DNA of 64,000 bases from Phytophthora colocasiae (taxonomy: Eukaryota > Oomycota > Peronosporomycetes > Peronosporales > Peronosporaceae), in the NCBI GenBank assembly GCA_018806915.1, contig JAGKQI010000100.1, positions 2,418,001 to 2,482,000 on the forward strand. The letters are read 5' to 3'. Positions 17,757 through 28,341 of this stretch are shown here, in pieces. The notes under the pieces were generated by a model, which saw nothing but the letters and a program-made list of their open reading frames with translations, made no database searches and had not been told where the DNA came from. The position numbers and the translations under genes were made by a program. Every line of letters begins with the position of its first letter. The first letter of the stretch is position 1.

Positions 17757-20465
17757 ATGGAGATCATGAGTCGGAGGCGTGTGGCGATCGGAGGAACTTT
17801 CGCGTGTGATGAAGCTCTTGCTGTGCCACTGCAGTATCTTCTGAATAATGTTGGTGTTATTTTGTCAATAGGATCAAGCTATAAACGGGAGGCCTTCGGT
17901 CTCCTATCACTTTATTAAGCTCACTTCATACCGGAGACTGTTGCTGATAGTTGTGGCCTGTTGCAATGTTGTTAGGCTGTGCAGGGTGTCGATGTGGACG
18001 TGCAGTGGTTGCAGTATGGTAGTGTAACAGACTTCAGCGAATGGTCAAGCACTGCAGTGGACTTGAAGCTCCTGCTTGTCCGTCTGAGTGACCTCGACAT
18101 GGCGCATCCAGAGCTGTCCAAGTCCGGCGAAAAAGTCCCAGAAGATGGTTTCAGTAACGCCATCAAACAATTCATGTGCGACCTGGAGCAATACGATGTT
18201 TTGGCTGCAAAAACCGCGAATTCTCCATTGGTGGTGCAATTGTGTCCTTCTGTAGCAACATTCGATGTTGTGGAACGCGAGGTGCAGAAGAAGATGAAGA
18301 TGTTGCGCAATGTGACGGTGTTATCATCGGGACAGCTACTGAGTCTTTTCCAGCAGCAATACTCAACAGAGTTTTATGATGCGGTAACTGATAAGCGCCT
18401 GCATTCTCCGTACACTCAAGACATGTTGAACGTGCTGAGCTTCTCTCTCTGCAGACAGATTTGCCGCCTCTTTCGTTCTGCTAACAGTCGGAAGAAAGTT
18501 CTCGTACTCGATTGCGATAACACGTTGTGGGGTGGAGCTGTAGCCGAAGTTGGTCCCAGTGGAATTGATCTAGGCCCTCGCTTTCTCGAACTTCAGCGGT
18601 TCGTCGTTGCACAACAAGAACGGGGGATGCTGCTTGCTCTATGCAGTAAAAATATTCTCGAGGACGTAGCGGAGGCGTTCACTCAGCGCAGGGATGAAAT
18701 GGTACTCGACATGGACAAGTATATCGTCGCAGCCAAGGTGAATTGGCAGCCCAAATCGGAAAATATCGCACAGCTCGCCCACGAACTCTCTTTAGGTCTG
18801 GACTCGTTCGTCTTCATTGATGACAACCCTCTCGAATGCAATGAAGTCGCGTCTGCACTGCCATCCGTAGCAGTAATTTCACTTGGAACAGATTTTTTCG
18901 AAGCAATCCTCGACCACGAGTGGGTTTTTGACGAAGGTTTTACAGCTCACACGTCAACAGCAAATGCCAGCACACTGGAAGACGTCCAGAGAACGAAGCT
19001 TTACCAGCAGAATGCCCAGCGCGAACGACTTCGAGAGTCAACCTCTACACACAAGGCATTCCTAAGTGCTCTCGGTGTGAAGATCGTCTTCGAAGAACTC
19101 GACCGTGATAAAGAGCTTGAAGAACGAGGATCTTCATTCACTCGCACTCTTCAGCTCCACCATCGTACGAATCAATTCAACACAGCAACAACGTTCGCAA
19201 AGCGCTTGGGGGAAGAAGAGCTACTGCAATATGTCGTCGCTCCGGACCATACCGTCATTTGCGCTCATGTGACTGACCGATTCGGTCACTATGGTTTGGT
19301 ATCCGTCGCTCTTTGTCAGCATGTTCGCGACGACAACACTTTGCGCGTAGACAGCGTACTGCTTAGCTGCCGTGCTCTAAATCGTGGCGTGGAGCACGCA
19401 ATGATTCGAAGACTTAGCGAGGTCGCAGCAAGAACAGGTGCGGAATCGCTAGAGTTTTCCTGGGAGCCAACAGAGAGGAACCAACCTGCACTCGCATTTT
19501 TCTCGGCACTGTCGGACGCGGTATTCACGGTTACTGGTGGAAAAGAGGAGCAACAACTTTGTGCCTCTAATACTGGCACATGGGTGATCCCAGTTGACAA
19601 GGCAAGGAAAGTATCGTTCCTCAAGTCGGAGGAGAACGCTCACTCAAGCAACGTCAAACCCCGTGGGACGGTACATTGGCTTCTTCAGGTCACAAGTGCT
19701 CACTGGTTACAGGATCGAATTGCTTCAGTTGTCCAGTGGGTTCTGTCTTCATTTTCATTTTCACGATGGATAGCAACACTGTTCAGGTTGCCAATCACCC
19801 AGCAGATTGGAGACGGGTCAGTGGGGTTATTGCGCGTATCCTTTCGCGATCATGGGAGCTTAGAGCACTTCCTTGCTCCTGTTCTGCGAGATGTAGCGAC
19901 AGCAAAAGCTGTGGCTCTTGCCAATGTTGATAGCACGGACTCAAATGCTGATGATAAATTTCGGCGGAAGGCACGACACCAAACCAAGCTGGCACTTGTC
20001 AATCATCTCCACGAAGAAACTCCTCACGTGGTCTGGTCCGCTAACAGACCGCATACCGACATCCAGACTCCAGTCGGAGGTAAATCGAGTTTGGAAGCTC
20101 TCTCCAATAACGAGACAGGACCTCCGATTCGGCTCCAGCTCGTTTGTGAGACCCCGCAGTGCTCCACAGCAGTTCAACGTGACAGTCAATGTGCCTTCCA
20201 GCGGTGCCGCAATTGTTGCTACAAGATTCAGCGGCTCTTGGCACGCTACTTCCATCATACGAATGCTGACGCTCGTTTATCTGCATTGAATATCCTGCAA
20301 GGTGACTTTGCTCTCGATACCTCTGTAGCACCTGTGAACGATGGCTTCTCTGGCCCTGACAAACAGTGGTGTGTGGCTCATCAGAACAAAAGGCGACGTG
20401 GAGAAATATTTAAAGTGCAAGACTCACCAGCAAAAGAGGCTGGGCGTAGTTCCAGCGATGCTTAG
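17757..20465 (+). CDS. FkbH-like HAD/acyltransferase protein with C-terminal zinc finger
   Basis: A short first exon from ATG 17757 encodes the usual FkbH N-terminal strand (VAIGGTFACDEALAVPLQYLL). A GT-AG intron of roughly 130 bp leads to the large exon starting at 17985. The HAD domain has VLDCDNTLWGG (nucleophile Asp), LCSKN and FVFIDDNP. It is followed by the GNAT-like half typical of FkbH proteins (RTLQLHHRTNQFN, FGHYGLVSVAL, SCRALNRGVEHAMI). FkbH enzymes load glyceryl units onto acyl-carrier proteins in bacteria. Unusual here is an extra tail of about 250 residues with a cysteine cluster (CETPQCS...CAFQRCRNCC) like the small zinc finger seen in some eukaryotic RNA-modifying enzymes. The gene may descend from bacterial transfer; the substrate is unknown. 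Confidence 0.82.
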
Positions 20466-20496
20466 TGCGGTTAAATTCCTCGAATAGTAACAGCAT

Positions 20497-21918
20497 CTAC
20501 ATGTAGTCGCTGTCACTGTTGTCCTCGTTCTTTGTCTCCTCGTTGCTGCTGCTGTCGTTGGTTCTGCCGTTGTCATTGGCTTGATCGCTATCCTCTTCAC
20601 TTCTTGTGTCAAGGATGCCTCTGGTGTCAAGAATGAATTCGCCGCCACTTCTTGTAGCTTCATAGCCACTTCTTGTTGCTTCATCGTCAATTCTTGTAGC
20701 TTCATCGCCACTTCTTGTGTCATGGATGAGCTCATCGGCACTTGTATCACGGGTGAGCTCGTCGCCGCTATCACTTTCACTGTCGCTGTCAATGTCACTC
20801 TCCTCATCAATTGCATCACCATACAGGGCCTCGAACCTCTCTACCCACACAAATGCCTTGATTTCATCAAGGGAGGCTTTTGTCTTCAGCTTTTCAAAGA
20901 TTGCTTCTGGCGTGGCGCTGCAGCCCTCCCGAAATTCAGGTGATGCAAGCAACCGCCGCGTTGTACTGGACATCCTCTGAAGAATTCTGTAGTAGTGTCG
21001 TGGCAAGATACTTTGCAGTATGCGTGCAATGTCGACACGAGATATCAAACCTAAAACTCCGTGCTGTTTGCATACGGAGTAGACCGTATCCACGAACGCT
21101 TTATCATTCACGTACAGGAGCTTCCTAACGATAGGCTTTATAATTTTCTTGAGGTTCATCAGCTGAATTCTCCGGTGTCGGGCAACTTCCACCACCTTAG
21201 TGCGCATGAATTTTTCCACGAACTTCTCGTCTGGAAAATGTGGGTGGGGGCTGGGCAAAACGCGCTTCATGTCCTCAATAACTGTCTTTGCACCTTTTGC
21301 CATGTCATATTCGCCCCTTTCTCTTTGGCGGCATATGAAGACGCTGATAAACTCTTCGTAACGCATCATCAGGCCGGCATGACCGTATTCCTTCACCTGT
21401 TTCTCCAAACGATCCCGAAAAAACTCCACACAGCAGGACATCACTTTCGATGTGGGCACCAACATGTCAGAGCGCCGCAATTTTTGATGAATCGTCGAAA
21501 AAATGTGGCGTGCAGTGACTTTTGGGTTGTTGTAGATTTCTTCTTCAACCATTTTGACAAAAGCCGGGGGAGATACTGGGGATGAAGAAGTAGAAATGGC
21601 ATTAGCCTTGCGCTTTCGCTGGGCCCGCTTGTCAACTGTGCTGGAGTATCCGACCTCGGATTCCAATGCTTGATAAAGCTTGTCCATTAACTGCCCATGC
21701 GCAGCGTCTCTCTTGCCCGCTCGAGTTATCACCACTTCTGCATTCTCGCCTGTAGCTTCTCTTTCCACAATAGATTTCCGGTCGATGACGTGCACGGTGT
21801 CTGAGCTACCCTTGAATTGGGGCAGTGGGTGCTTTTTACGACTTCCTTCGGGCTCAACTGCTACGTGGATAAATGGCATGTCTGAAAACGACGTAGGCGC
21901 CTTCGCATGTGCCACCAT
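20497..21918 (-). CDS. Acidic-tailed, probably nuclear protein of unknown function
   Basis: The frame is open from an ATG at 21990, but that lies inside the end of the TAF1A-like gene. The start MVAHAKAPTSF at 21918 is preferred and gives about 473 residues. A Lys/Arg patch (DKRAQRKRKAN) suggests a nuclear signal. The middle is helical with basic stretches (RHRRIQLMNLKKIIKPIVRKLL). The last 110 residues are Asp/Glu/Ser-rich, with degenerate repeats of the type DEATRSG and ending NSDSDYM. The 3' end lies 31 bp from that of the FkbH-like gene on the opposite strand. No named domain recognised. Confidence 0.6.
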   Translation of the reverse strand: MVAHAKAPTSFSDMPFIHVAVEPEGSRKKHPLPQFKGSSDTVHVIDRKSIVEREATGENAEVVITRAGKRDAAHGQLMDKLYQALESEVGYSSTVDKRAQRKRKANAISTSSSPVSPPAFVKMVEEEIYNNPKVTARHIFSTIHQKLRRSDMLVPTSKVMSCCVEFFRDRLEKQVKEYGHAGLMMRYEEFISVFICRQRERGEYDMAKGAKTVIEDMKRVLPSPHPHFPDEKFVEKFMRTKVVEVARHRRIQLMNLKKIIKPIVRKLLYVNDKAFVDTVYSVCKQHGVLGLISRVDIARILQSILPRHYYRILQRMSSTTRRLLASPEFREGCSATPEAIFEKLKTKASLDEIKAFVWVERFEALYGDAIDEESDIDSDSESDSGDELTRDTSADELIHDTRSGDEATRIDDEATRSGYEATRSGGEFILDTRGILDTRSEEDSDQANDNGRTNDSSSNEETKNEDNSDSDYM

Positions 21919-21982
21919 GTCACGACCTGATGGGAAAAAGCTGCATATCACAGTAGAGTGAGTACAGATAATTCCAACACAG

Positions 21983-24042
21983 CTATTCAATACTCAAATC
22001 CGTTCCATACCTTCTAAACAAACGGATATGTTCATGTCTGAACGTCAAATCCGGGGATATCATGGAAGAGTGGAGAGCTGCTACCATAGGAAGCTGGCCA
22101 GGGAACAGCCGATCTGCCACAGCAGCACGATATATCGACACCTCCATTATAGTGCTGTCACGCTGTGCGACAGCAATGACTTCTTGCACCGTCCTGGGTC
22201 TAGCGAAATACACTCGTTTCCACCATTGACGTCGCTCTCCCACATCTGCAATTGAAACTTGATTCGATGGATCTGTCTCCCCTATTTCAACTTGATCCAG
22301 CAAGAATTCATCCTCGTCCATTGCTGCAAGCAGTTCAGCCAGATTCCTCCACAGCGCCAGAGCCATGTCTGGGTTTTGCGCAACGTATACATCGCTTCCA
22401 CATGTATCAAGTGCATCAACTAATACAGTTGTCAGCACAAATGACGAAACTGCACCAGCACTGGACAACTCCAGCATTTTTTCCAGGGGGAATTTACACG
22501 ATGGATCGTTTTTCATCCACCTACCAGCACAATGAGCGTTAGCGCCAATACAATAAGGTATGTAACTACACATCAGCTCACCTCGTGAAAACAGCGATCT
22601 GGGCATTCACGGAATCCGGGTAATAGCATCCCAAAAAGCCTGCAAACTGTTGATGAAAAGTAGCGTAAGCTACAACATCATAATGAACGTTACTTTTCTA
22701 TCCAAGACGTACGTACCATTCGGGCAGCATGGGGATCGTTTGGATTCATGTGGTAAAATGCCTCTAGATAATCGCATGCTGGCTGAATATCCCCCACGAG
22801 TACAAGGAGCTGCACGTAATACTCCACAAACATCGCAGAATTCGGACTCAGCGCTACTGCACGCCTCAGTGCATTACTGGCGTGCTGATACAGAATATGA
22901 ACCCCGATGGGTGTTTTGAACAAGTAGTTGGACTCGATCACCGATTCGATGCTCTCACTCATCTCATAATCATCACTATCCAAGCCCTCGTCGTCTTCAT
23001 CTTGGTTGTCTACGTCTTCCCGTTTCAGCATATCACGAAACTCTTTTGACTCGATAAGCATGAGCCAGTAGCACACAATGCCAAAGTCCGCAAGTAACTT
23101 CGGATCACCCTCTGTCTCTGCCATCTAAAGGCACCGTAAGTAAAGCGACAAGCATTGTGTGGTAATCCAACACCCACGGATACTAGACAACTTACCTGCG
23201 TGATTTTATCCTGGTACAAATGATATGCTTCATAGAACTCGCCGTGAGCAATATGAAATAGCCACATCTCCTTCAGAATTAGTAGTTTCTGTATGCGCAA
23301 AGACGATGGCTCTTAGAGTTATATCTACGACTGAGAGTAGATTGCAATAGAATACTTACATCGATTCGTTTAGCATTCAGAGCAGCTTCATAAAACTCCA
23401 GCAAGTCATTTCGGTATTCCGGTTGTCGACGTAGAATCTCAAGACTGGCCTAAGCATCCGAAAATCAAAAACTATAAGTGGTTCCGCATAGTTCGGAGTA
23501 ACACTGCTGATCTATAAGAATTCACGAACCTCAATGCACACAGCCGGAGTCACCGTAAATCGGTGATACATCACTTCCAGCACTTTTGCGGCACCTGCGT
23601 AGTCTCGAGCCCCTAGAAGCTGCAGCCATATAAAAGAACCCATCAGATCGGACCTGGAAGGACTCAGTATTGCAGCGCCACCACTTACTCTCGGTAATAG
23701 CTCTTCGAATGCCATGCGCAATTGCTTGACCTGGGTGTTCTTGCTCCACTTACGATTCCACTGAGTAAAGTACAGGTTGACTACTGCCTGTTTACTGATC
23801 AAGACCTTCACCACTCGATCAAAAGTTTTTGTCGTTGGCACCAAGCCTTTGACCAACGGATTTCTGATGCCCAAAGCGTCGTAACCATCGTCAGTCTCGC
23901 CCTGGTCGTCGTCTACTTCTCCATCCGATTCTGATGAAGATGCATCTCCAGCTGCGCCTTGGATTAGGTCATTCCTGTCATTGGCGTCCATGCGTGTGTC
24001 GGTGGCCGCAGCAGCGATCGCCATGAGCTCGTCGTCCTCCAT
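21983..24042 (-). CDS. TAF1A: TAF1A-like subunit of the RNA polymerase I factor SL1/TIF-IB
   Basis: Six exons on the minus strand: 24042-23530, 23449-23360, 23288-23196, 23124-22713, 22639-22582 and 22520-21983. All junctions are GT-AG, and the frame closes to 567 residues. After an acidic N-terminus the helical repeat region includes IWLQLLGARDYAGAAKVLE and LLILKEMWLFHIAHGEFYEA. The block FVEYYVQLLVLVGD...NPNDPHA resembles the FVxSYVxxLxxxGD...NPNAH region of animal TAF1A, and ERRQWWKRVYF resembles its NWWPxxHF box. TAF1A helps recruit Pol I to rDNA promoters. The assignment is by motif order; the protein is longer than human TAF1A because of acidic inserts. Confidence 0.65.
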
Positions 24043-24120
24043 TCGTAACGTTCAAAAAATGCGGTTGAAATTTTTTTTAACCCAAATGTGTAAGTTAATA
24101 TTTCGGAAAAGTGTTGCCCT

Positions 24121-24774
24121 TTATTGCTCATCGTCTTGCAGGATGGCTGCAATCATCTTGAGCTTCTTCTCCATCTGTGCTTGCAATAAAAGAGTTAGTA
24201 AAAAGAAAACAGCATTGCCAATGTCTACTACTGCCGCACCCGGTTGTGAGCGTGCAAGCTGTGTGTGAGCTTGTGATCTGTGGCCTCGAACTGTTCACGC
24301 GAGGCGACATGGCGCTGCTGTAACCCTCTCATGATCTCCTGCATGATCGCTTCAATCTGTGCAAACGTCTCTGCATCATGGCACACAACATCAGCCCTTA
24401 ACATCAATTATTATACATGTGCGCTGTACCTTCAACGAGCGTCTCCACTTGCTCCTCCTGGTCACGTTTGCGCTTCCGCAGTGTCTCCAAATGCCCGCAG
24501 CACTTTGCCACATACGGTGTAAGCTCTTCCTCCTCCTCACTAACGCCCTGAGGTATCTCGTCCCCCTCTTGTTCCTTCGTCATGGAGTTATTCATTAAGG
24601 AAATCTCTTCCTCTTCTTCCTCCCCTTCAGTCGCGACAGCTTCTCCGCTCGACGGCAAACTGCTCTCATTGTCCTACACAATATCAAGCGTTACGTTCCA
24701 TCACTTGTTGTGTTCATATGCATAGCCATACTTACGCGTATTGGCACCATTTCGCTCTGTTTCCTCTTAGCCAT
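24121..24774 (-). CDS. Small four-exon coiled-coil protein
   Basis: Exons 24774-24736, 24673-24430, 24370-24240 and 24174-24121 join in frame with GT-AG introns to 155 residues. It starts MAKRKQSEMVP, then has a Glu-rich acidic region, a coiled coil (HLETLRKRKRDQEEQVETL), a second helix (QIEAIMQEIMRGLQQRHV) and a C-terminal helix ending LQDDEQ. No family recognised. Its start is 135 bp from the end of the dynein gene on the same strand, and its stop is 79 bp from the TAF1A-like start. Confidence 0.6.
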
Positions 24775-24908
24775 AGTGTATTCCCTTTGTTAGCACACTG
24801 AAGCCAAATAGACAATGAGTGCGGAAAGGGAAACCAAGTGACCATCACTCCCACTTCAACTTGCAAAAGATCGCCTGTATTACTGGTATATACTCAACGT
24901 TAGATAGA

Positions 24909-26681
24909 CTAATGGTTGTCTTCATCTCCTTTGCCGCCTAGTGCGTCGCCGCCCTTGTGCTCCATGTTCTTGTTCTCTGAGTCCTCCGCCTCCTTGATCA
25001 TGCCCAGGAAGTTGGCGTCAACAGTGCGCAGTAGCTCCTCCATTTTGTCGTCCTTGAGACTGCCACCGCGATCATCTGCAGCTCCTTCCTCCATTGTAGC
25101 CTTCTTTCGTCGTAACTCCTTCTCCTTAGCCTCCAGATTCTTCTCTCTCTTCGTCTCACGCTCAAACATACCATTAATCGCAGCTTTTTCATTGGGTTGA
25201 GAGACTGCAAGCCCGTCCGACAACTCCATCAGCGAGATCATACCATTGCAGTCGCCCACAGCCACGAGTTTGCCACCAGACCCAGCATTACCCTGCACAC
25301 TAACAGAAGAGAGAGCAACATCCCCGACCTTGTGTGAGTATGCCACCTCGTTCTGGCGATAGAAGAAGTCCCAGATGTCCACAACGCCGTCCATTCGAGT
25401 AACGAAGAAGACGCCGGCACGTGTAGGTGACCAGCACCCTGCAGTCACGTACGAGTCGTGGTAGATCGTGCTCATAATGGGAGTTTTGAGATCTTCGCAC
25501 CACAAACGAGCAGTCCAGTCGCCAATAGTGAGGAAGAACTTGTTGTGCGTCGGATTGCGCTGGATGGCACATACAGGTCCGTGGTGCTTGCCTGCTCCGG
25601 TGTCGTACAGGGTAATACCGTTGTTTTGCTTTGCGTTACGCAGGTTAACACTCAAAACAGCGCCTTGCTCCGTGCCAATGAGGTACTTGGTAGGTCCTGC
25701 CTCTGTGTTGTACTCCATGGATGACCCACCAAATGCCAGACCATCCTTATCAGTTAAAAGCAGCTTTTGTGTGGGCTGTGCAAGGTGACGGATATCCCAC
25801 CACAGCATCCAGCCATCGGTCGATACCGAGCAGCATTGGTTACCAGTCTTGCTGGAGATCCAGAACACATCGTATACAGGATCATGGTGTGAATGCTCGA
25901 TGATAGATGTTTCTGCAGGGGCTGCTCCCGATTTACGCAAGTCGAAGAATGAGATCAGACCATTGTACGAACCTGCAACTAGCTGATCGACAGACTTGGG
26001 ATTGTAGCGCATGCAGACTAACGGGGAGGCCGGCTTGAGAGCTGTCTCGGGTGTGTTCGGGTTCAGAACGTCCCAAATGTACGAGTTTGCTGGCAGTCGA
26101 GCCGACGCAAACTTTGGGTCTTGGAAATTGAGGATGCAGTAGCATGCTGCCATTTTCTGCGGACTCTCAGGGTGCCAGTCGATCTGTGAGACTGTCCGTT
26201 TAACCGGCTCGGGATCGCGGAAGACAGCAAGACCCTTTGCACTAGGCTGCTCCGTCGTGGCGGCCTCACCCATATGTGCAAAGTAGTCCTGGTAAATGTT
26301 GATGGTGTTGTTCTGCTTGAGTGCGCGATCGACCACCGGACCCAGAGATTTCACTGCCTGCTTGTAGTCGTCGTCCTTCTCCGCTTTCTTACGGAATCGC
26401 TGCACGTCGCTCTGCTCGGCTGGATCCACATCTTTGGGCCAACCACCTTCCACGTGCCGCATACTGCTGTGTTTGGTCACCAGTCTCTCCGTATTCACCT
26501 CGTGCTCCGACATGTGTGGGGTCGTATCCAACCTCGTGATCATGGGTCTCCGTCTCACGTAATCGTTTTCCAGTGCGTCGGTGCATGGAATGCTCTCGAG
26601 TACCTTGGCTTCTACATTGCGGAAGTCACAGTGACGGCCGAAGCTTTCCCTCTGCTTGGTGTACAAGTACGCGAGCTCCAT
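24909..26681 (-). CDS. DNAI2: Axonemal outer-arm dynein intermediate chain 2
   Basis: A single-exon WD40 protein of 590 residues. The N-terminus (MELAYLYTKQRESFGRHC, then MSEHEVNTER and HVEGGWPKDVDP) is the conserved head of DNAI2/IC69 proteins, which is why the ATG at 26681 is preferred over one 13 codons upstream. WD repeats follow (for example SYIWDVLNP, SFFDLRKS, MLWWDIRHL, RLWCEDLK, DIWDFFYR). The C-terminus is a charged helix (ERETKREKNLEAKEKELRRKK) and an acidic tail. The protein anchors the outer dynein arm in flagella, and its presence fits an organism with swimming zoospores. Confidence 0.93.
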   Translation of the reverse strand: MELAYLYTKQRESFGRHCDFRNVEAKVLESIPCTDALENDYVRRRPMITRLDTTPHMSEHEVNTERLVTKHSSMRHVEGGWPKDVDPAEQSDVQRFRKKAEKDDDYKQAVKSLGPVVDRALKQNNTINIYQDYFAHMGEAATTEQPSAKGLAVFRDPEPVKRTVSQIDWHPESPQKMAACYCILNFQDPKFASARLPANSYIWDVLNPNTPETALKPASPLVCMRYNPKSVDQLVAGSYNGLISFFDLRKSGAAPAETSIIEHSHHDPVYDVFWISSKTGNQCCSVSTDGWMLWWDIRHLAQPTQKLLLTDKDGLAFGGSSMEYNTEAGPTKYLIGTEQGAVLSVNLRNAKQNNGITLYDTGAGKHHGPVCAIQRNPTHNKFFLTIGDWTARLWCEDLKTPIMSTIYHDSYVTAGCWSPTRAGVFFVTRMDGVVDIWDFFYRQNEVAYSHKVGDVALSSVSVQGNAGSGGKLVAVGDCNGMISLMELSDGLAVSQPNEKAAINGMFERETKREKNLEAKEKELRRKKATMEEGAADDRGGSLKDDKMEELLRTVDANFLGMIKEAEDSENKNMEHKGGDALGGKGDEDNH

Positions 26682-26973
26682 CCTCTGCTTGGCTTGAACT
26701 CGAATTGGAAAGTGAAGCAAGGATCGCGTCCTTTCGTGTCCAGCGGTCGCATCTACACAGCAGCAACAACCTGTCCCTAGCTAACATGCAGCCAACAAGC
26801 ACAGGAGAGCAGCACATCGAGACCAACAGGGTATTTTTCTTCTTGTTTGTTCAGGGTTCGATTCTTGCTGGTTCTGGCTGTTAAAATCACTCCGCACCAT
26901 GGAAAGGCCTGCGACTCACGAACCAACCTCTTATCTGTGCTTTGCTTTGGTCAACTTATTGCTGCCTTACACC

Positions 26974-27347
26974 TTACATCTTCTTGTTGACGTCCGGACG
27001 GCGCTCCAGGTACTGTCGTAGCTCCTCGACTTCTTCCAGGTCCCGGTGGTACTTCTTCTGCACGTAGTTGCCCAGACCAGCGCCCACGCCCATGAACAGC
27101 ACGTGCTCCCAAGGCTCTGCGCATGAATAACAACATGAAAGTCAGTCGAACATCGCAACTACTAGAGATAGTCAAGTGAAGCGTTGAGTTTAATTGCAAT
27201 ATTCACTACAGTATCTATAAAGATGCTATAATATTACGCAGAGGAGGTTGACGTACCGCGCATGTACGGGACCTTCCTCAGCACGTTGCTGCCGAGTTTG
27301 GTGGAGAGGCCCAGGAGGGTGCCGACTGTGATGCCCGTGAAGCCCAT
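26974..27347 (-). CDS. Small conserved membrane-like protein, two exons
   Basis: Exons 27347-27257 and 27116-26974 join in frame (the split codon makes Glu) to 77 residues: MGFTGITVGTLLGLSTKLG, a segment around MREPWEHVLFMGVGAGLGNY, and a charged C-terminal helix ending VNKKM. Gly-rich hydrophobic helices with a basic/acidic tail recall small mitochondrial inner-membrane subunits. I cannot name the family. The start faces NHP2 across a 217-bp shared upstream region. Confidence 0.6.
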
Positions 27348-27564
27348 TGCTCTTGCTCTCAGTTCCGTGGGTTCTGCCCCCTACACTTCAGCGGTCATAA
27401 ATTGCTGGCATTTGTGATTGGTTAATAAAAAGAAACAAAATGTGTAGTGAAGGTTGCACCAAATTGGAGCAACATTCACGACGATTGGTTCCGAAGAAAC
27501 AGCTCCGATAGACCCCCAGCAATTTACTTGACCACCAACTTGTAACCTTTAACCTTTGGAGACG
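27348..27564. promoter_or_regulatory. Bidirectional promoter between the small membrane-like gene and NHP2
   Basis: A 217-bp intergenic region separating two divergent ATGs. It contains an inverted CCAAT box (gattggtt, about 27416). The compact head-to-head layout suggests shared control; no TATA box is evident. Confidence 0.45.
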
Positions 27565-28079
27565 ATGAGCGACACGGAAGGCAGCAAGAAGAGCAGCAAC
27601 TATGAAGAGCGTGTGAAACACGTGTCGGTGATTGCCAAGCCATTGGCCACCAAGAAGCAGACCAAGCACGCTTACAAGGTCGTCAAGAAGGCCACCAAGG
27701 TAAAGGGCATCAAGCGCGGAGTCAAGGAAGTGGTCAAGGGCATCCGCAAGGGAGAGAAGGGCGTGTGCATCATTGCTGGAGACATTTCGCCGGTCGACGT
27801 CATCTCGCACATCCCTGTGCTTTGTGAGGAGAACGACATCCCTTACATCTTCACTCCATCCAAGGTACTGTATTGTTTTTATATTATTTTTCTTTCGACA
27901 ACTTTAAACTAAAACTAATAATTCTTCTGCTATATTTTCAGGTGGACCTGGGTGCGTCGGCGTTGTCCAAGCGACCCACGAGCTGCATATTGATCACCCC
28001 CAACAAGGCTGGCTTTAACGCGCAGGACGTGTACGACAAGCTGCTGGAGGAAGTGAAGGAAGTGCAGCCGACGTATTAG
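27565..28079 (+). CDS. NHP2: H/ACA ribonucleoprotein subunit NHP2 (L7Ae family)
   Basis: Exons 27565-27864 and 27942-28079, with the donor AAG|gtactg and acceptor ttttcag, give 145 residues. The L7Ae/NHP2 core is clear: KGIKRGVKEVVKGIRKGEKG, the VIIAGD-like CIIAGDISPVDVISHIP, CEENDIPYIF, and LGASALSKRPTSCIL. A charged N-terminal extension is usual for NHP2. It binds H/ACA snoRNAs in the nucleolus and supports pseudouridylation and rRNA processing. An upstream TTG in frame at 27556 is not needed. Confidence 0.93.
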
Positions 28080-28341
28080 ATCGTTAGAAGGCGACATCCC
28101 CGTCAAATTGCATACATGTAGCACTTTATCATTATGTCTTTGGTGCTGCTGTTGTGCTTCCAAATTGAGCCTTCGACTGCAGGACGACGACAAACAACGT
28201 TGATGGAACGAGTCGACACTAGCTTGTTGTCTACCATAGCTAAGTGCCGCTCCTTTAGCCACCACAATCTCGAGTTACAGGTTGAAGCTGTATTCGTTGG
28301 TTCAGCCACCTTATGGACAAACAAAAACCTTGCAACTTGCC

